Assembly: GCA_016840165.1 (NCBI GenBank)
Contig: JAEOSU010000081.1
Location: forward strand, 1-53,751
From: Promethearchaeota archaeon
Lineage (GTDB): Archaea > Asgardarchaeota > Lokiarchaeia > Sigyniarchaeales > SOKP01
Direction of reading: 5' to 3'
DNA: 53,751 nt
Below are positions 44,781-53,751 of the stretch, piece after piece. A program made the translations under genes and the position numbers. Position 1 is the first letter of the stretch, and each line of letters opens with the position of its first letter. The notes beneath the pieces were generated by a model. That model was not told the origin of the DNA, searched no databases, and saw nothing but the letters and a program-made list of their open reading frames with translations.

Positions 44781-46505
44781 TTATAATTTCGAACCACATT
44801 TATTACAGAATGCATAATCCGATGATAGTGTAGCTCCACATTGTTTACACACTAATAACTCTTTGGATTTTTCTGGTTCTGTTTGTTTATTTTCGGTTTC
44901 AGCTGGTGCAAAGACAGTAAATGATGATGGTTCATTTTCAATATCGGTAACATTAGGGATAATTCTCAAGGTCGAAGATTCTTCTTTAGAAGCTTCTTCT
45001 GAACGTACAAACGGTATCAAGGTATCCCTACTTGTTTCTTCAACAATATCATCGATATTTTGAGAGAGTGTTTGAAATAATGGGTTAGTAGTCAGTGCTT
45101 TTGGCTTCTCCTCTTTTAATTCGCCTTTCTTTTCTTTCTTTGATTTTTTTGACTTTTTCATAGCGTCAATTAATTGTTCCTGTTTTTCTCGAGTTATTTT
45201 TAACTTTTCTTCTTTTTCTTGTTTTTTCTTTTGCTTTAGTAAACGTTTTTTCTTTTTCTTTAAATCTGTTTCTTGGGGCATATAATCTGTTAAAGATTGA
45301 GAAAATGGTCTTTCAGGAGGAATTTCTTGGGTGGGTCCTAAATCCATTGACGCTGGTTTAGGTTTAATTGGCTCTTCTCTTTTAGAAACTCTAAATGGGG
45401 CACTAGAATCCTCTTTTTGAGATGGAATTATGGGTTTTTGGAAACCTTCTGGAGCTGGTACGGGAGAGGGTGTTTTTGAAGAAAAAGGAACAGATTTTGG
45501 TTTGTAATCCTCCGGTGATGATGAGCTGGTTGGTATAGGAAAAGAAGGAGTTATGGATTCTAGCTGTTCATTTTTGTTGATTTGGGATAAGATTTCTTCA
45601 GGAGTTTTAAATTCTATTTCCTTAGACTCTGGAGTTTTAATCTCAGGTTTTCCTTGTAATTCTATTTTTGGTTCTGGAACAGGAGGCGCTTCAAATTCAA
45701 ATTCTGGTTCTTTACTCAATGGCTTTATAGGATCGAATTGTTTTGGAGTTGCGGGTTCTGGAACAGGAGGGGCTTCAAACTCGAATTCTAGTTCTTTACT
45801 CAATGGCTCTATAGGATCGACTTGTTTTGGAGTTGCAGGTTCTGGAACTGGTGGAGCTACATAATCAAATTGAGGTTCTGGAGCAACTATTGGTTTTGAC
45901 GTCATAATAGGTATAGAAAGAGTTACTTGTCCTGGAGGAAATACCGTATTATTGGCTAACAATTGTTTTGGGACGCCTTGTTCGATCATTAAACATGCTA
46001 AGATATAAAAACAATCTCCAACGCCATCTCCTGTTTTTGCTGAGGTTTCCATATAATATAAATTGAAATCTTTAGTAAATTGATTTATTTCTTTAATAGA
46101 GATCGTTCTCTGATCCATAAGATCACTTTTATTTCCTACAAGTAATAAAGGGATTTCATTCTTGATATTCGCTCTTACCTCTTCGATCCATTGAGGTAAA
46201 TGTTCAAAACTTGCATAATTTGTTAAATCAAATACTAAAACTGCTCCTAATGATCCCCTATAATACATAGGTCTTATTGAACTGAATCGTTCTTGACCAC
46301 CTGTATCCCAGAGTTGGAGTTTACACCGTATTGAACCCTCTTCAGTGTCTAATTCAATTGTTTTTACGTGAAAGTCTACGCCAATAGTCATCTTATAATC
46401 TTCTGTAAAAAAACCTTTTGAAAAACGCAATGTAAGAGCAGTTTTACCTACTCCACCATCCCCCACTACGATTGATTTAAATAGAAAATCATATTCTTCA
46501 GCCAA
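44781..46505 (-). CDS. Rab-like small GTPase with repeat linker, basic coil and C-terminal zinc ribbon
   Basis: 574 residues from a TTG start. Residues 1-175 are a full Rab-type G domain: VVGDGGVGKTALTLRF (G1), TIGVDFHVKTIE (switch I, Rab-like), WDTGGQERFSS (G3), GNKSDL (G4), ETSAKTG (G5). About 190-420 is Pro/Glu-rich and disordered, including repeats of an APPVPEPATPKQ unit. About 425-480 is a Lys-rich coil. The end is a zinc ribbon, CKQCGATLSSDYAFCNKCG. A normal Rab is about 200 residues and ends in Cys for prenylation; here a zinc ribbon takes its place. Its partners and membrane attachment are unknown. Confidence 0.95.
   Translation of the reverse strand: MAEEYDFLFKSIVVGDGGVGKTALTLRFSKGFFTEDYKMTIGVDFHVKTIELDTEEGSIRCKLQLWDTGGQERFSSIRPMYYRGSLGAVLVFDLTNYASFEHLPQWIEEVRANIKNEIPLLLVGNKSDLMDQRTISIKEINQFTKDFNLYYMETSAKTGDGVGDCFYILACLMIEQGVPKQLLANNTVFPPGQVTLSIPIMTSKPIVAPEPQFDYVAPPVPEPATPKQVDPIEPLSKELEFEFEAPPVPEPATPKQFDPIKPLSKEPEFEFEAPPVPEPKIELQGKPEIKTPESKEIEFKTPEEILSQINKNEQLESITPSFPIPTSSSSPEDYKPKSVPFSSKTPSPVPAPEGFQKPIIPSQKEDSSAPFRVSKREEPIKPKPASMDLGPTQEIPPERPFSQSLTDYMPQETDLKKKKKRLLKQKKKQEKEEKLKITREKQEQLIDAMKKSKKSKKEKKGELKEEKPKALTTNPLFQTLSQNIDDIVEETSRDTLIPFVRSEEASKEESSTLRIIPNVTDIENEPSSFTVFAPAETENKQTEPEKSKELLVCKQCGATLSSDYAFCNKCGSKL
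45670..45865 (-). repeat. 84-bp in-frame tandem repeat in the GTPase linker
   Basis: The repeat starts at 45670, 45754 and 45838 (period 84 bp, 28 residues), giving two full units and a partial third. Each encodes APPVPEPATPKQ(V/F)DPI followed by PLSKE. The copies differ at a few bases, mostly conservatively, which argues for an in-frame duplication kept under selection or of recent origin. Confidence 0.85.
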
Positions 46506-46731
46506 TTGAGATCAACCATCATTCAAGATTTTTTTTATAATACCATCAATTTTTACTTTCTCTTTAAGTTAATATAATAAATATAAATTTAATTAATTAT
46601 ACTTTTGTAAATTTTAAAAGATTGATCTCATCTCAAGTATTAGCATTATGCTCGGAATTCTCAGATATGGATTTTATTCAATTGTTTTATCAATATGGAT
46701 AAAATTCAGCTGGTGATATTAATATCTAAAA

Positions 46732-47622
46732 TTACTGCTTCATTTTATAGCTATTAATTTCTTTAAACGATTGACTTGTAGCCCATTTTTTAATTTCTTC
46801 TAACTCATCAGAAGGAAATTCATAAGAATGAATTAAATCTGGATATTTCTCCTCTTCTACTTCCCATTTATATTTTTTAATAGCATTTTGCATTCGATCG
46901 CCAAGATTTTCAAAATATTTGAGAAACTTGGGTTTAAAATCTGTGAAAATTCCTAACATATCATGAATGACCAGAATTTGACCATCACAATATGGACCCG
47001 CCCCAATACCGATAGTTGGGATATCGAGCGATTGTGTAATTATTTTTGCTATTTGCCAGGGGATGCTCTCAAGAACTATTGAAAAAACGCCTGCATTTTG
47101 AAGATTCTGAGCAGCAATAATTAAATTTTTGGCAGTTTCAACCGTTTTTCCTTGTACAAGAAACCCTCCAATCTGATAAATCGCCTGCGGTGTCAATCCA
47201 ATATGTCCCATAACTTGAATATCTGCCTTTATCATTGCTTCAATTATTGGAATAATTTCTGTTCCTCCTTCTACTTTAACTGCTTCTGCTCCACCTTCTT
47301 GAATAAACCTTCCTGCATTTTTTACCGCTTCATTTATATCGATTTTATAAGATAGGAAAGGCATATCACCTACTATCATAGCATTATCTACTGCTCGAGA
47401 GACTGCTTTAGTGTGATGAATCATCTCATCCATAGTGACTGCCAAGGTATTATTATATCCTAAAACCACCATTGAAAGAGAATCTCCGACCAAAATTAAA
47501 TCAATACCACATTGGTCAACTATTTTGGCGAATGCGTAATCATATGAAGTCAATGTAACTATTTTTTCTCCATTTTTCTTTTTTTCAATTATTTTATTGG
47601 CAGTAACTTTTTGTAAAGACAT
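46732..47622 (-). CDS. panB: 3-methyl-2-oxobutanoate hydroxymethyltransferase
   Basis: 296 residues. PanB hallmarks are GEKIVTLTSYDYAFAKIVDQ, LVGDSLSMVVLGYNNTLAVT with the metal-binding Asp, VGDMPFLSY, GHIGLTPQ, and IGIGAGPYCDGQILV. The enzyme transfers a hydroxymethyl group from methylene-tetrahydrofolate or tetrahydromethanopterin to ketoisovalerate, the first pantothenate/CoA step. The neighbouring aminotransferase acts on branched-chain keto acids, the same metabolic node. ATG start; divergent from ilvE. Confidence 0.96.
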   Translation of the reverse strand: MSLQKVTANKIIEKKKNGEKIVTLTSYDYAFAKIVDQCGIDLILVGDSLSMVVLGYNNTLAVTMDEMIHHTKAVSRAVDNAMIVGDMPFLSYKIDINEAVKNAGRFIQEGGAEAVKVEGGTEIIPIIEAMIKADIQVMGHIGLTPQAIYQIGGFLVQGKTVETAKNLIIAAQNLQNAGVFSIVLESIPWQIAKIITQSLDIPTIGIGAGPYCDGQILVIHDMLGIFTDFKPKFLKYFENLGDRMQNAIKKYKWEVEEEKYPDLIHSYEFPSDELEEIKKWATSQSFKEINSYKMKQ

Positions 47623-47804
47623 ATTTTGAATTAACTATCCTCCTTTGAAAAAGATTGTGAATATATTATTTTATTTTTATTTTAATTTTCTTCTTTTAAT
47701 ACGAGAAGAGATTTCTATGAGATTATAAGAATCAATATCAATAAGATTTTTTAATGTAAAATTCATTAAATTACACTAATAATAGATTATGAGTTTTTTT
47801 TAAG

Positions 47805-48830
47805 ATGGATGTGAAAGAGATTGATTATTATTCATTAGGTTTCGAATTTATTGAAACTAAATCTATGTATATTTCTGACTATAAAGATGGAAAATGGGAT
47901 GAAGGTCAACTCGTTCCTTTCGGTAATTTTGAAATCTCTCCAGCAGCATGTATATTAAATTATGGGCAAGGAATTTTCGAAGGGATGAAAGCCTATAGAA
48001 CTAAAAAGGGAGAAATTGTTCTTTTTAGACCTGAAGAAAATGCTAAGAGATTTAATAATAGTGCTGATAGAATGCTTATGCCTAATTATGATACGTCAAG
48101 ATTTCTTGAAGCTATAAAAAAGGTAGTTAAAGCGAACGAAGAATATATACCTCCTTACGACAGCGGAGGGGCTTTATATATACGCCCCTTAATGATTGGA
48201 AGTGGTCCTATAGTAGGAGTGAAACCCGCTTATGAATATAAATTCATTATTTTTACTGTACCTGTAGGTCCCTATTTTCCTGAAGGTTTCAAAGGAGTGG
48301 ATTTAGAAATCACCAAGGAATATACAAGAGCTGCGCCTGGAGGAACTGGTGCTGCAAAAACATGTTGTAATTATGCTGGTTCTATGTTACCAGCAAAAAT
48401 TACAAAGGATAAAGGTTTTGCTCAAGTAATTTTCTTAGATGCGGTACATATGGAATATATTGAAGAAGTTGGAACAGCTAATTTCTTTGCGATGATAAAT
48501 GGGAATTTAGCTACCCCTCAATCTACTGGAACTATTTTACCGGGGATTATACGAAAATCAATAATGATCTTAGCATCAGAAAAGTTAGGTATAAAAATTG
48601 AAGAACGCGATATTTCATATAAGGAATTATTTAAGGATTCATGTACAGAAGCTTTTTGTAGTGGTACTGCAGCTGTAATTACTCCAATAAAATCTGTCGT
48701 TCTTAATGATAATAAAAGAGTTTTTAGTGAGGGAGAACCAGGAGAGATTACAAGAAAATTATATGAATTATTGACTGGAATCCAACGATTAGATATAGAG
48801 GATGAATTTAATTGGATTGTGAAAGTATAA
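47805..48830 (+). CDS. ilvE: Branched-chain amino acid aminotransferase
   Basis: 341 residues, the longer form of the class IV PLP fold. Key motifs are LNYGQGIFEGMKAYR, a binding-site arginine in LYIRPLMIGSG, PGGTGAAKTCCNYAGS with the PLP lysine, and YIEEVGTANFF with the PLP-contacting Glu. It interconverts Val, Leu and Ile with their 2-oxo acids using 2-oxoglutarate. The 2-oxoisovalerate it handles is also the PanB substrate, and panB is divergently adjacent. Confidence 0.96.
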   Translation: MDVKEIDYYSLGFEFIETKSMYISDYKDGKWDEGQLVPFGNFEISPAACILNYGQGIFEGMKAYRTKKGEIVLFRPEENAKRFNNSADRMLMPNYDTSRFLEAIKKVVKANEEYIPPYDSGGALYIRPLMIGSGPIVGVKPAYEYKFIIFTVPVGPYFPEGFKGVDLEITKEYTRAAPGGTGAAKTCCNYAGSMLPAKITKDKGFAQVIFLDAVHMEYIEEVGTANFFAMINGNLATPQSTGTILPGIIRKSIMILASEKLGIKIEERDISYKELFKDSCTEAFCSGTAAVITPIKSVVLNDNKRVFSEGEPGEITRKLYELLTGIQRLDIEDEFNWIVKV

Positions 48831-48860
48831 AGAAATTACTTTTTTTAAATCTATTTTCAT

Positions 48861-49379
48861 TTATGGTTTTGCATGTGAAATCTTATTGATTAACATAAAA
48901 AAAGCTTGATTAATATTATAACCTGTTTTTGAAGAGATTTTTATATATTCGAGAACATTTTCATTTTGCTCAGCAATTTGATCAACATAATCGTCGATCA
49001 ATTTGATATTTTCTCGATCCATCAAATCTAATTTATTTCCTAAAAGTAGGATGGGAATATCTCCCAGCTCTTTTAATTTATTAAGCCAATTTAGGATACG
49101 ATCTAATGTACTTAGTCGTGAAAGATCAAATAAAATAAGAGCTGCTAGGGATCCCTCGACAAAATTATCTACAATCTCGCTAAAACGCTTTTGTCCCCCA
49201 AAATCCCATAAAATAAAATTGTATTCGGTTCCATTAACCTGGATGATTTTAGAGAAAAAATCCACACCACGAGTTAATTCATTTTCTTCATCGAAATGAT
49301 TATAGATCAGTCGATTCAGAAATGAGGTCTTTCCTACTCCACCATCCCCCGAAACCACAATCTTTACAGTTTTACGCAT
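48861..49379 (-). CDS. Stand-alone Ras/Rab-like small GTPase
   Basis: 172 residues holding one G domain: VSGDGGVGKTSFLNRL (G1), ELTRGVDFFSKIIQV (switch I), LWDFGGQKRFSE (G3, with Phe for Ala/Thr and Lys for Glu after GGQ), LLGNKLDLMD (G4), KISSKTG (G5). The protein ends in ISHAKP without Cys, so it lacks a prenylation site. It is the third such GTPase in the window and is convergent with ilvE. The binding site looks intact; effectors unknown. Confidence 0.95.
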   Translation of the reverse strand: MRKTVKIVVSGDGGVGKTSFLNRLIYNHFDEENELTRGVDFFSKIIQVNGTEYNFILWDFGGQKRFSEIVDNFVEGSLAALILFDLSRLSTLDRILNWLNKLKELGDIPILLLGNKLDLMDRENIKLIDDYVDQIAEQNENVLEYIKISSKTGYNINQAFFMLINKISHAKP

Positions 49380-49626
49380 AGGTTTTATTAAGTCCTTTCT
49401 AAATTTAAAAGGTTGTTTTTACTATAATTTATGTAATAATAGATCATAATAAAACTTTATTAAAATAGAGGAATTAGATATACTAAATAATGAATTTAGC
49501 TAATATTATCACTAAATTTTATTCTTTTCATAGAAATCATTATTTCACTTGCAAAATATATATAATATTATTTTTTAAAGATAAAGGAAGTATATTTCTA
49601 AACTCTAAATAGATTAATTGATTAAT

Positions 49627-50415
49627 ATGAAAGTTGGTTATATTCAAACATCCCCGATTTTTGGTGAAAAACAACAAAATTTTGACAATATTGATCTGAT
49701 TATTTCGAAAACAAAAGCAGATATATTAGTATTGCCTGAACTTTTTGCTACGGGATACACTTTTAGCTCAAGGAAGGAAGTTGCCGCATTAGCAGAGAGT
49801 GTAGAAGGGAAGACTGCTGGTTTTTTAAAAAATCTCGCGAAAAAAACAAATGCACTGATTATCGGAGGATATATTGAAAATTATAATGGGAAAATATACA
49901 ATTCAGCTATGATCGTATCAAAAGAAGGAGTATTAGGAAATTATCGTAAAATTCATTTATATTATAAGGAAAATTTATGGTTTGAACATGGAGATATGCC
50001 ATTAAAGGTTTTCAAATTTAAAGAATTTACTTTAGGTGTAATGATATGCTTTGATTGGTTTTTTCCAGAAACAGCTCGTAGCTTAGCTTTACTTGGTGCA
50101 GATATTATTGCTCATCCGTCTAATTTAGTCCTTCCATATTGTCAAGATGCGATGGTGACTCGTTGCTTGGAAAATAAAGTTTATGCTATTACCTCTAACA
50201 GAGTTGGAGTAGAAAGACGAGGTGGAGATTCTTTTAAATTCACAGGAAAAAGCCAAATAACATCATATAATGGTGAAATCTTATCATCTGCTCCGAGATC
50301 CGAAACTTTTATAGATATAGTAGATATTGAATTAGGAGAAGTGAGAGATAAATCTATAAATGCTTATAATCATATATTTAAAGATCGAAAGGTGGAATTT
50401 TACAAAAATAAATAG
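49627..50415 (+). CDS. Carbon-nitrogen hydrolase (nitrilase superfamily)
   Basis: 262 residues from the ATG at 49627; an in-frame TTG sits 9 bp earlier. The Glu-Lys-Cys triad is visible: LVLPELFATGY (Glu), YRKIHLYYKE (Lys) and LGVMICFDWFFPE (Cys), with ALLGADIIAHPSN after it. Members include omega-amidases and beta-ureidopropionase-like amidases; which applies here is not clear. Monocistronic by context. Confidence 0.93.
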   Translation: MKVGYIQTSPIFGEKQQNFDNIDLIISKTKADILVLPELFATGYTFSSRKEVAALAESVEGKTAGFLKNLAKKTNALIIGGYIENYNGKIYNSAMIVSKEGVLGNYRKIHLYYKENLWFEHGDMPLKVFKFKEFTLGVMICFDWFFPETARSLALLGADIIAHPSNLVLPYCQDAMVTRCLENKVYAITSNRVGVERRGGDSFKFTGKSQITSYNGEILSSAPRSETFIDIVDIELGEVRDKSINAYNHIFKDRKVEFYKNK

Positions 50416-50417
50416 TT

Positions 50418-51806
50418 TTATATCTCCTCTCGAAGTTTTATAATTTTTTTTTTAATTTTTTTTATTTGAGAATCCGCATCGGATAAGTCGTATATCAAAA
50501 AATTTTCATAAATTTTGATTGCCTTTTGAAAATTATTAATACTATTAATAAAATCTCCTTTCTTTTCATATTTTTCTGCCATCTCTAATAAAAAGTCTAA
50601 TTCAACCTTTTTTGATTTAAATTCTTGCTCAAATAATATTTGGGAGATTTTTGTTACATCGCTTTTTAATTTGAACTTTTTTGCGATGAATAGAGCTTTA
50701 TTATATTCTTTTAACGCGACTTCATAAGCAACATCCTTAGCAGCATTTTTCCCTCTTTTTATATACTCTTTAATTAGTTTTTTAGCTGTAATAATATCAA
50801 TTGTTTTCACCTCTTCCTCTAGCTCTCTTAAATCCCCATTATTTATTGTAATAGCGGATATTGATCGCATTTTGGATTTTTTTACATTAATCGCATCTTT
50901 TTTATTTTCCATATCACTATAGAGAGCTTCTAATTTAATTGGAATTATCACTTGATTCTCAAGAAGTTGAAAAATCTCATACAAAACGACCTTGGCATCG
51001 ATACTAACGATTTTTTTAACTCTATTCAAGAGATTGTTGATATAGAAAAAAGATTTTGATATTATCATTTCGTTGACAATGTTAAATATTGCTTTTCGGA
51101 TAGGGCTCTCATTTATTGCTTCTAGAAATTCTGGTTGAATAGAATGAGCTAAAGTAAGTGGAAATACTAATTTGATATTAAAAGACTTAATTAAAAAATC
51201 AATCATATCGCTGTTTTTAATTTCACCGGTTTCTTGAAAGTTGAGTAAATCATTCTCAAATTGATTCTCAAATTGATATAAAAATTGAAACATTTGAGAT
51301 TTCAAGTAGTCTGAAGGTCCTTCATCAAGGATTAAGCATACTCTTATAAAATTACCGTTCTTAAGAAAAATATTAAAATTTTCATATTGAAATTCATAGA
51401 ACTGGGTTCCTAAATTTATATTTGTGTTTTTTTTAGTAATATTTCCTGACTCTGAAAAGGTTATATTTGCTTGGATAAAACCACTTAATAGATTTGTATC
51501 AATTTCTACATCAGAAACAGCATAATTCAAGATTGTAAGACCAGATTCCTTATCTATGATAATTATATGTTTAATGTTCAATATATCTAAAAATTTATTC
51601 CAAATTACCTCTCTTCTCATTTCTAGATCTTTTTCATATGATTCAATTCGAAAAATCTCAAAACTAGCATCTATTTCGAAACCTAACTTCTCCAGTTGGA
51701 GTTTTATACATTCAATACAAGATTTTCCTTTGTCTAGACAGCTATTTATGTCATTTCCACAATTATAACCTAATCCATTTAATTTGAAATAAACCGTGAA
51801 ACTCAA
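50418..51806 (-). CDS. Longin-like domain plus helical / TPR-like C-terminus
   Basis: 462 residues from a TTG start. Residues 1-45 carry four Cys (YNCGNDINSCLDKGKSCIEC), a possible metal site. About 75-230 resembles a longin fold: HIIIIDKESGLTILNYAV, then LLSGFIQANITFSESG, IFLKNGNFIRVCLILDEGPS and a helix. This parallels the longin-like gene at 9947-10672 (compare DLVSGFLTALKDFS). The C-terminal part has paired helices with TPR-like periodicity (AYEVALKEYNKALFIAKKF, KGDFINSINNFQKAIKIYE). A scaffold that binds small GTPases is an inference from the fold. Confidence 0.75.
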   Translation of the reverse strand: MSFTVYFKLNGLGYNCGNDINSCLDKGKSCIECIKLQLEKLGFEIDASFEIFRIESYEKDLEMRREVIWNKFLDILNIKHIIIIDKESGLTILNYAVSDVEIDTNLLSGFIQANITFSESGNITKKNTNINLGTQFYEFQYENFNIFLKNGNFIRVCLILDEGPSDYLKSQMFQFLYQFENQFENDLLNFQETGEIKNSDMIDFLIKSFNIKLVFPLTLAHSIQPEFLEAINESPIRKAIFNIVNEMIISKSFFYINNLLNRVKKIVSIDAKVVLYEIFQLLENQVIIPIKLEALYSDMENKKDAINVKKSKMRSISAITINNGDLRELEEEVKTIDIITAKKLIKEYIKRGKNAAKDVAYEVALKEYNKALFIAKKFKLKSDVTKISQILFEQEFKSKKVELDFLLEMAEKYEKKGDFINSINNFQKAIKIYENFLIYDLSDADSQIKKIKKKIIKLREEI

Positions 51807-51928
51807 CCCAAAAATTATTTTCCTTGTCTTAATTTGTAGTAAATCAAAAGTTTTTAAATCTTGTTATGAATGAATAATACTAGACAAGATATCTCGGAAA
51901 AAAAAGATTAAATAAAAGATCTAGTCAA

Positions 51929-52366
51929 TCAATAGGCATTTTTTATGGTTTCAAAGTTTTTCTCATAATCTTCAGGATTTCCCCCCTCCATAATAAAATC
52001 AATGAAGACAACCAAGCTTTTCATAAATAAGTCCGCAGCAATATCTAGAACACTCATTTGGCTTTCTAATTCAAACTCAGTCCAGATCGTAACTTCTGTC
52101 TTTTCACCTTTTGATTCAAAGATATAACCAATCTTTTCCATAGGGCTTCCTTCTTGGGTGGAACTCATTTTTTTAAGAGGGATATTTTCTATTTCAGTAT
52201 TGATGATATCTCCTACATTCGTCTTTAGAAAGTATTTTTTTGGTTCCATTTCGGTTACCTCATTGACCACGATATTCCAAACGGGTAAGCTGTCATAATT
52301 GTTTAAGACTTCATAGACCTTTTCTACTGGGGCGGTTAATAAATGTTTTTTTTCTATTCTAGGCAT
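51929..52366 (-). CDS. SRPBCC (START-like) family protein
   Basis: 145 residues with the START-like opening KKHLLTAPVEKVYEVLNNYDSLPVWN, then beta strands (KTEVTIWTEFELESQM) and a long C-terminal helix. These folds bind hydrophobic ligands or act as cyclases or coenzyme-Q-binding proteins; specificity cannot be read. It is the last protein gene before the rRNA. Confidence 0.85.
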   Translation of the reverse strand: MPRIEKKHLLTAPVEKVYEVLNNYDSLPVWNIVVNEVTEMEPKKYFLKTNVGDIINTEIENIPLKKMSSTQEGSPMEKIGYIFESKGEKTEVTIWTEFELESQMSVLDIAADLFMKSLVVFIDFIMEGGNPEDYEKNFETIKNAY

Positions 52367-52621
52367 GATAATCGTTTAATTTGATTATTTTTTATCATTA
52401 AATTGTGAATCTATTATATTAATCTTTATTGTTTTTTCCTAATTATTTTAAAACCAAAAATAAAGCAAATTAGTTTTTTCAAAATCGAAATTAGACAGAA
52501 AATAAAAAGTAAGATAAAATTGTATCCAGAACACACTCCCATTTTCTCATAACTAAAATTTATCTAATTATCTCCTTTTACAAAATCCTTAATACTCTAA
52601 GCCTGAATCCTATAATCCTCT

Positions 52622-53751
<1,130 letters not shown>

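Noticed and set aside
45553..45864. A repetitive 103-residue Ser/Gly-rich frame on the plus strand
   Set aside because: It is the antisense of the 84-bp repeats in the GTPase linker.
48861..49379. Membrane anchoring of the small GTPases by prenylation
   Set aside because: None of the three GTPases ends in a Cys motif.

Overview
This window is chromosomal DNA from an AT-rich archaeon, very probably an Asgard archaeon and most likely of the Lokiarchaeia type. The archaeal part rests on PolD (DP1 and DP2), Orc1/Cdc6, TFE, aMBF1, PAN, archaeal NAC, CDP-archaeol synthase, Cbf5, RtcB with archease, aPelota and an unsplit RpoB. The Asgard part rests on eukaryote-like parts in the same stretch: three Ras/Rab-type small GTPases (one fused to a roadblock-like domain, one with a long repeat-bearing tail and a zinc ribbon), two longin-like proteins, a 50-residue WH2 mini-protein, a coiled-coil/polyproline protein with a WH2-like end, and a 23S rRNA with an AU-rich insertion where expansion segment ES39 lies. 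TTG starts are common, often on core genes (rpoB, rpoH, PAN, DP1, Orc1).

Layout. 1-5.8 kb: a truncated acidic protein, a 550-residue unknown, a possible cytoskeletal patch (polyproline/coiled-coil protein, all-helical coiled-coil protein, WH2 mini-protein at 5626-5778), a radical SAM protein and Pelota. 5.9-9.0 kb: a tight four-gene operon (hydrolase-like membrane protein, nucleotidyltransferase, radical SAM protein, GNAT acetyltransferase). 9.0-14.3 kb: CutA, a longin-like/winged-helix protein that seems to start at ATT, a small zinc ribbon, RtcB facing archease, a KH-like protein and CarS. 14.6-22.0 kb: a replication cluster of Orc1/Cdc6, a SWIM-like protein, DP1 and DP2.

22-25.6 kb holds three tRNA genes: Leu(GAG), Thr(CGU) that folds well only if two introns are removed, and Lys(UUU) that needs removal of a T-loop insertion. 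Among them lie the roadblock-GTPase fusion, ThiL and a flavodoxin. 25.6-31.1 kb: Cbf5, a methyltransferase, RpoH and RpoB. 31.1-42 kb: small membrane proteins, TFE, an orphan molybdopterin oxidoreductase, aMBF1, PAN, a PUA protein, NAC, a cupin and NrdD. 42-52.4 kb: a MazG-like protein, MfnA-type decarboxylase, a double zinc-ribbon protein convergent with the long Rab-like GTPase, PanB, BCAT, a third GTPase, a nitrilase-family hydrolase, a longin/TPR-like protein and an SRPBCC protein. From about 52.6 kb to the end is the 3' part of 23S rRNA on the minus strand.

Functional links: RtcB, archease and the intron-bearing tRNAs fit one tRNA splicing route. The GTPases, roadblock and longin folds are the kind of modules that regulate each other in eukaryotic trafficking. 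The WH2 and polyproline proteins are candidates for actin or profilin partners. All family calls come from reading motifs by eye; no database search was run.
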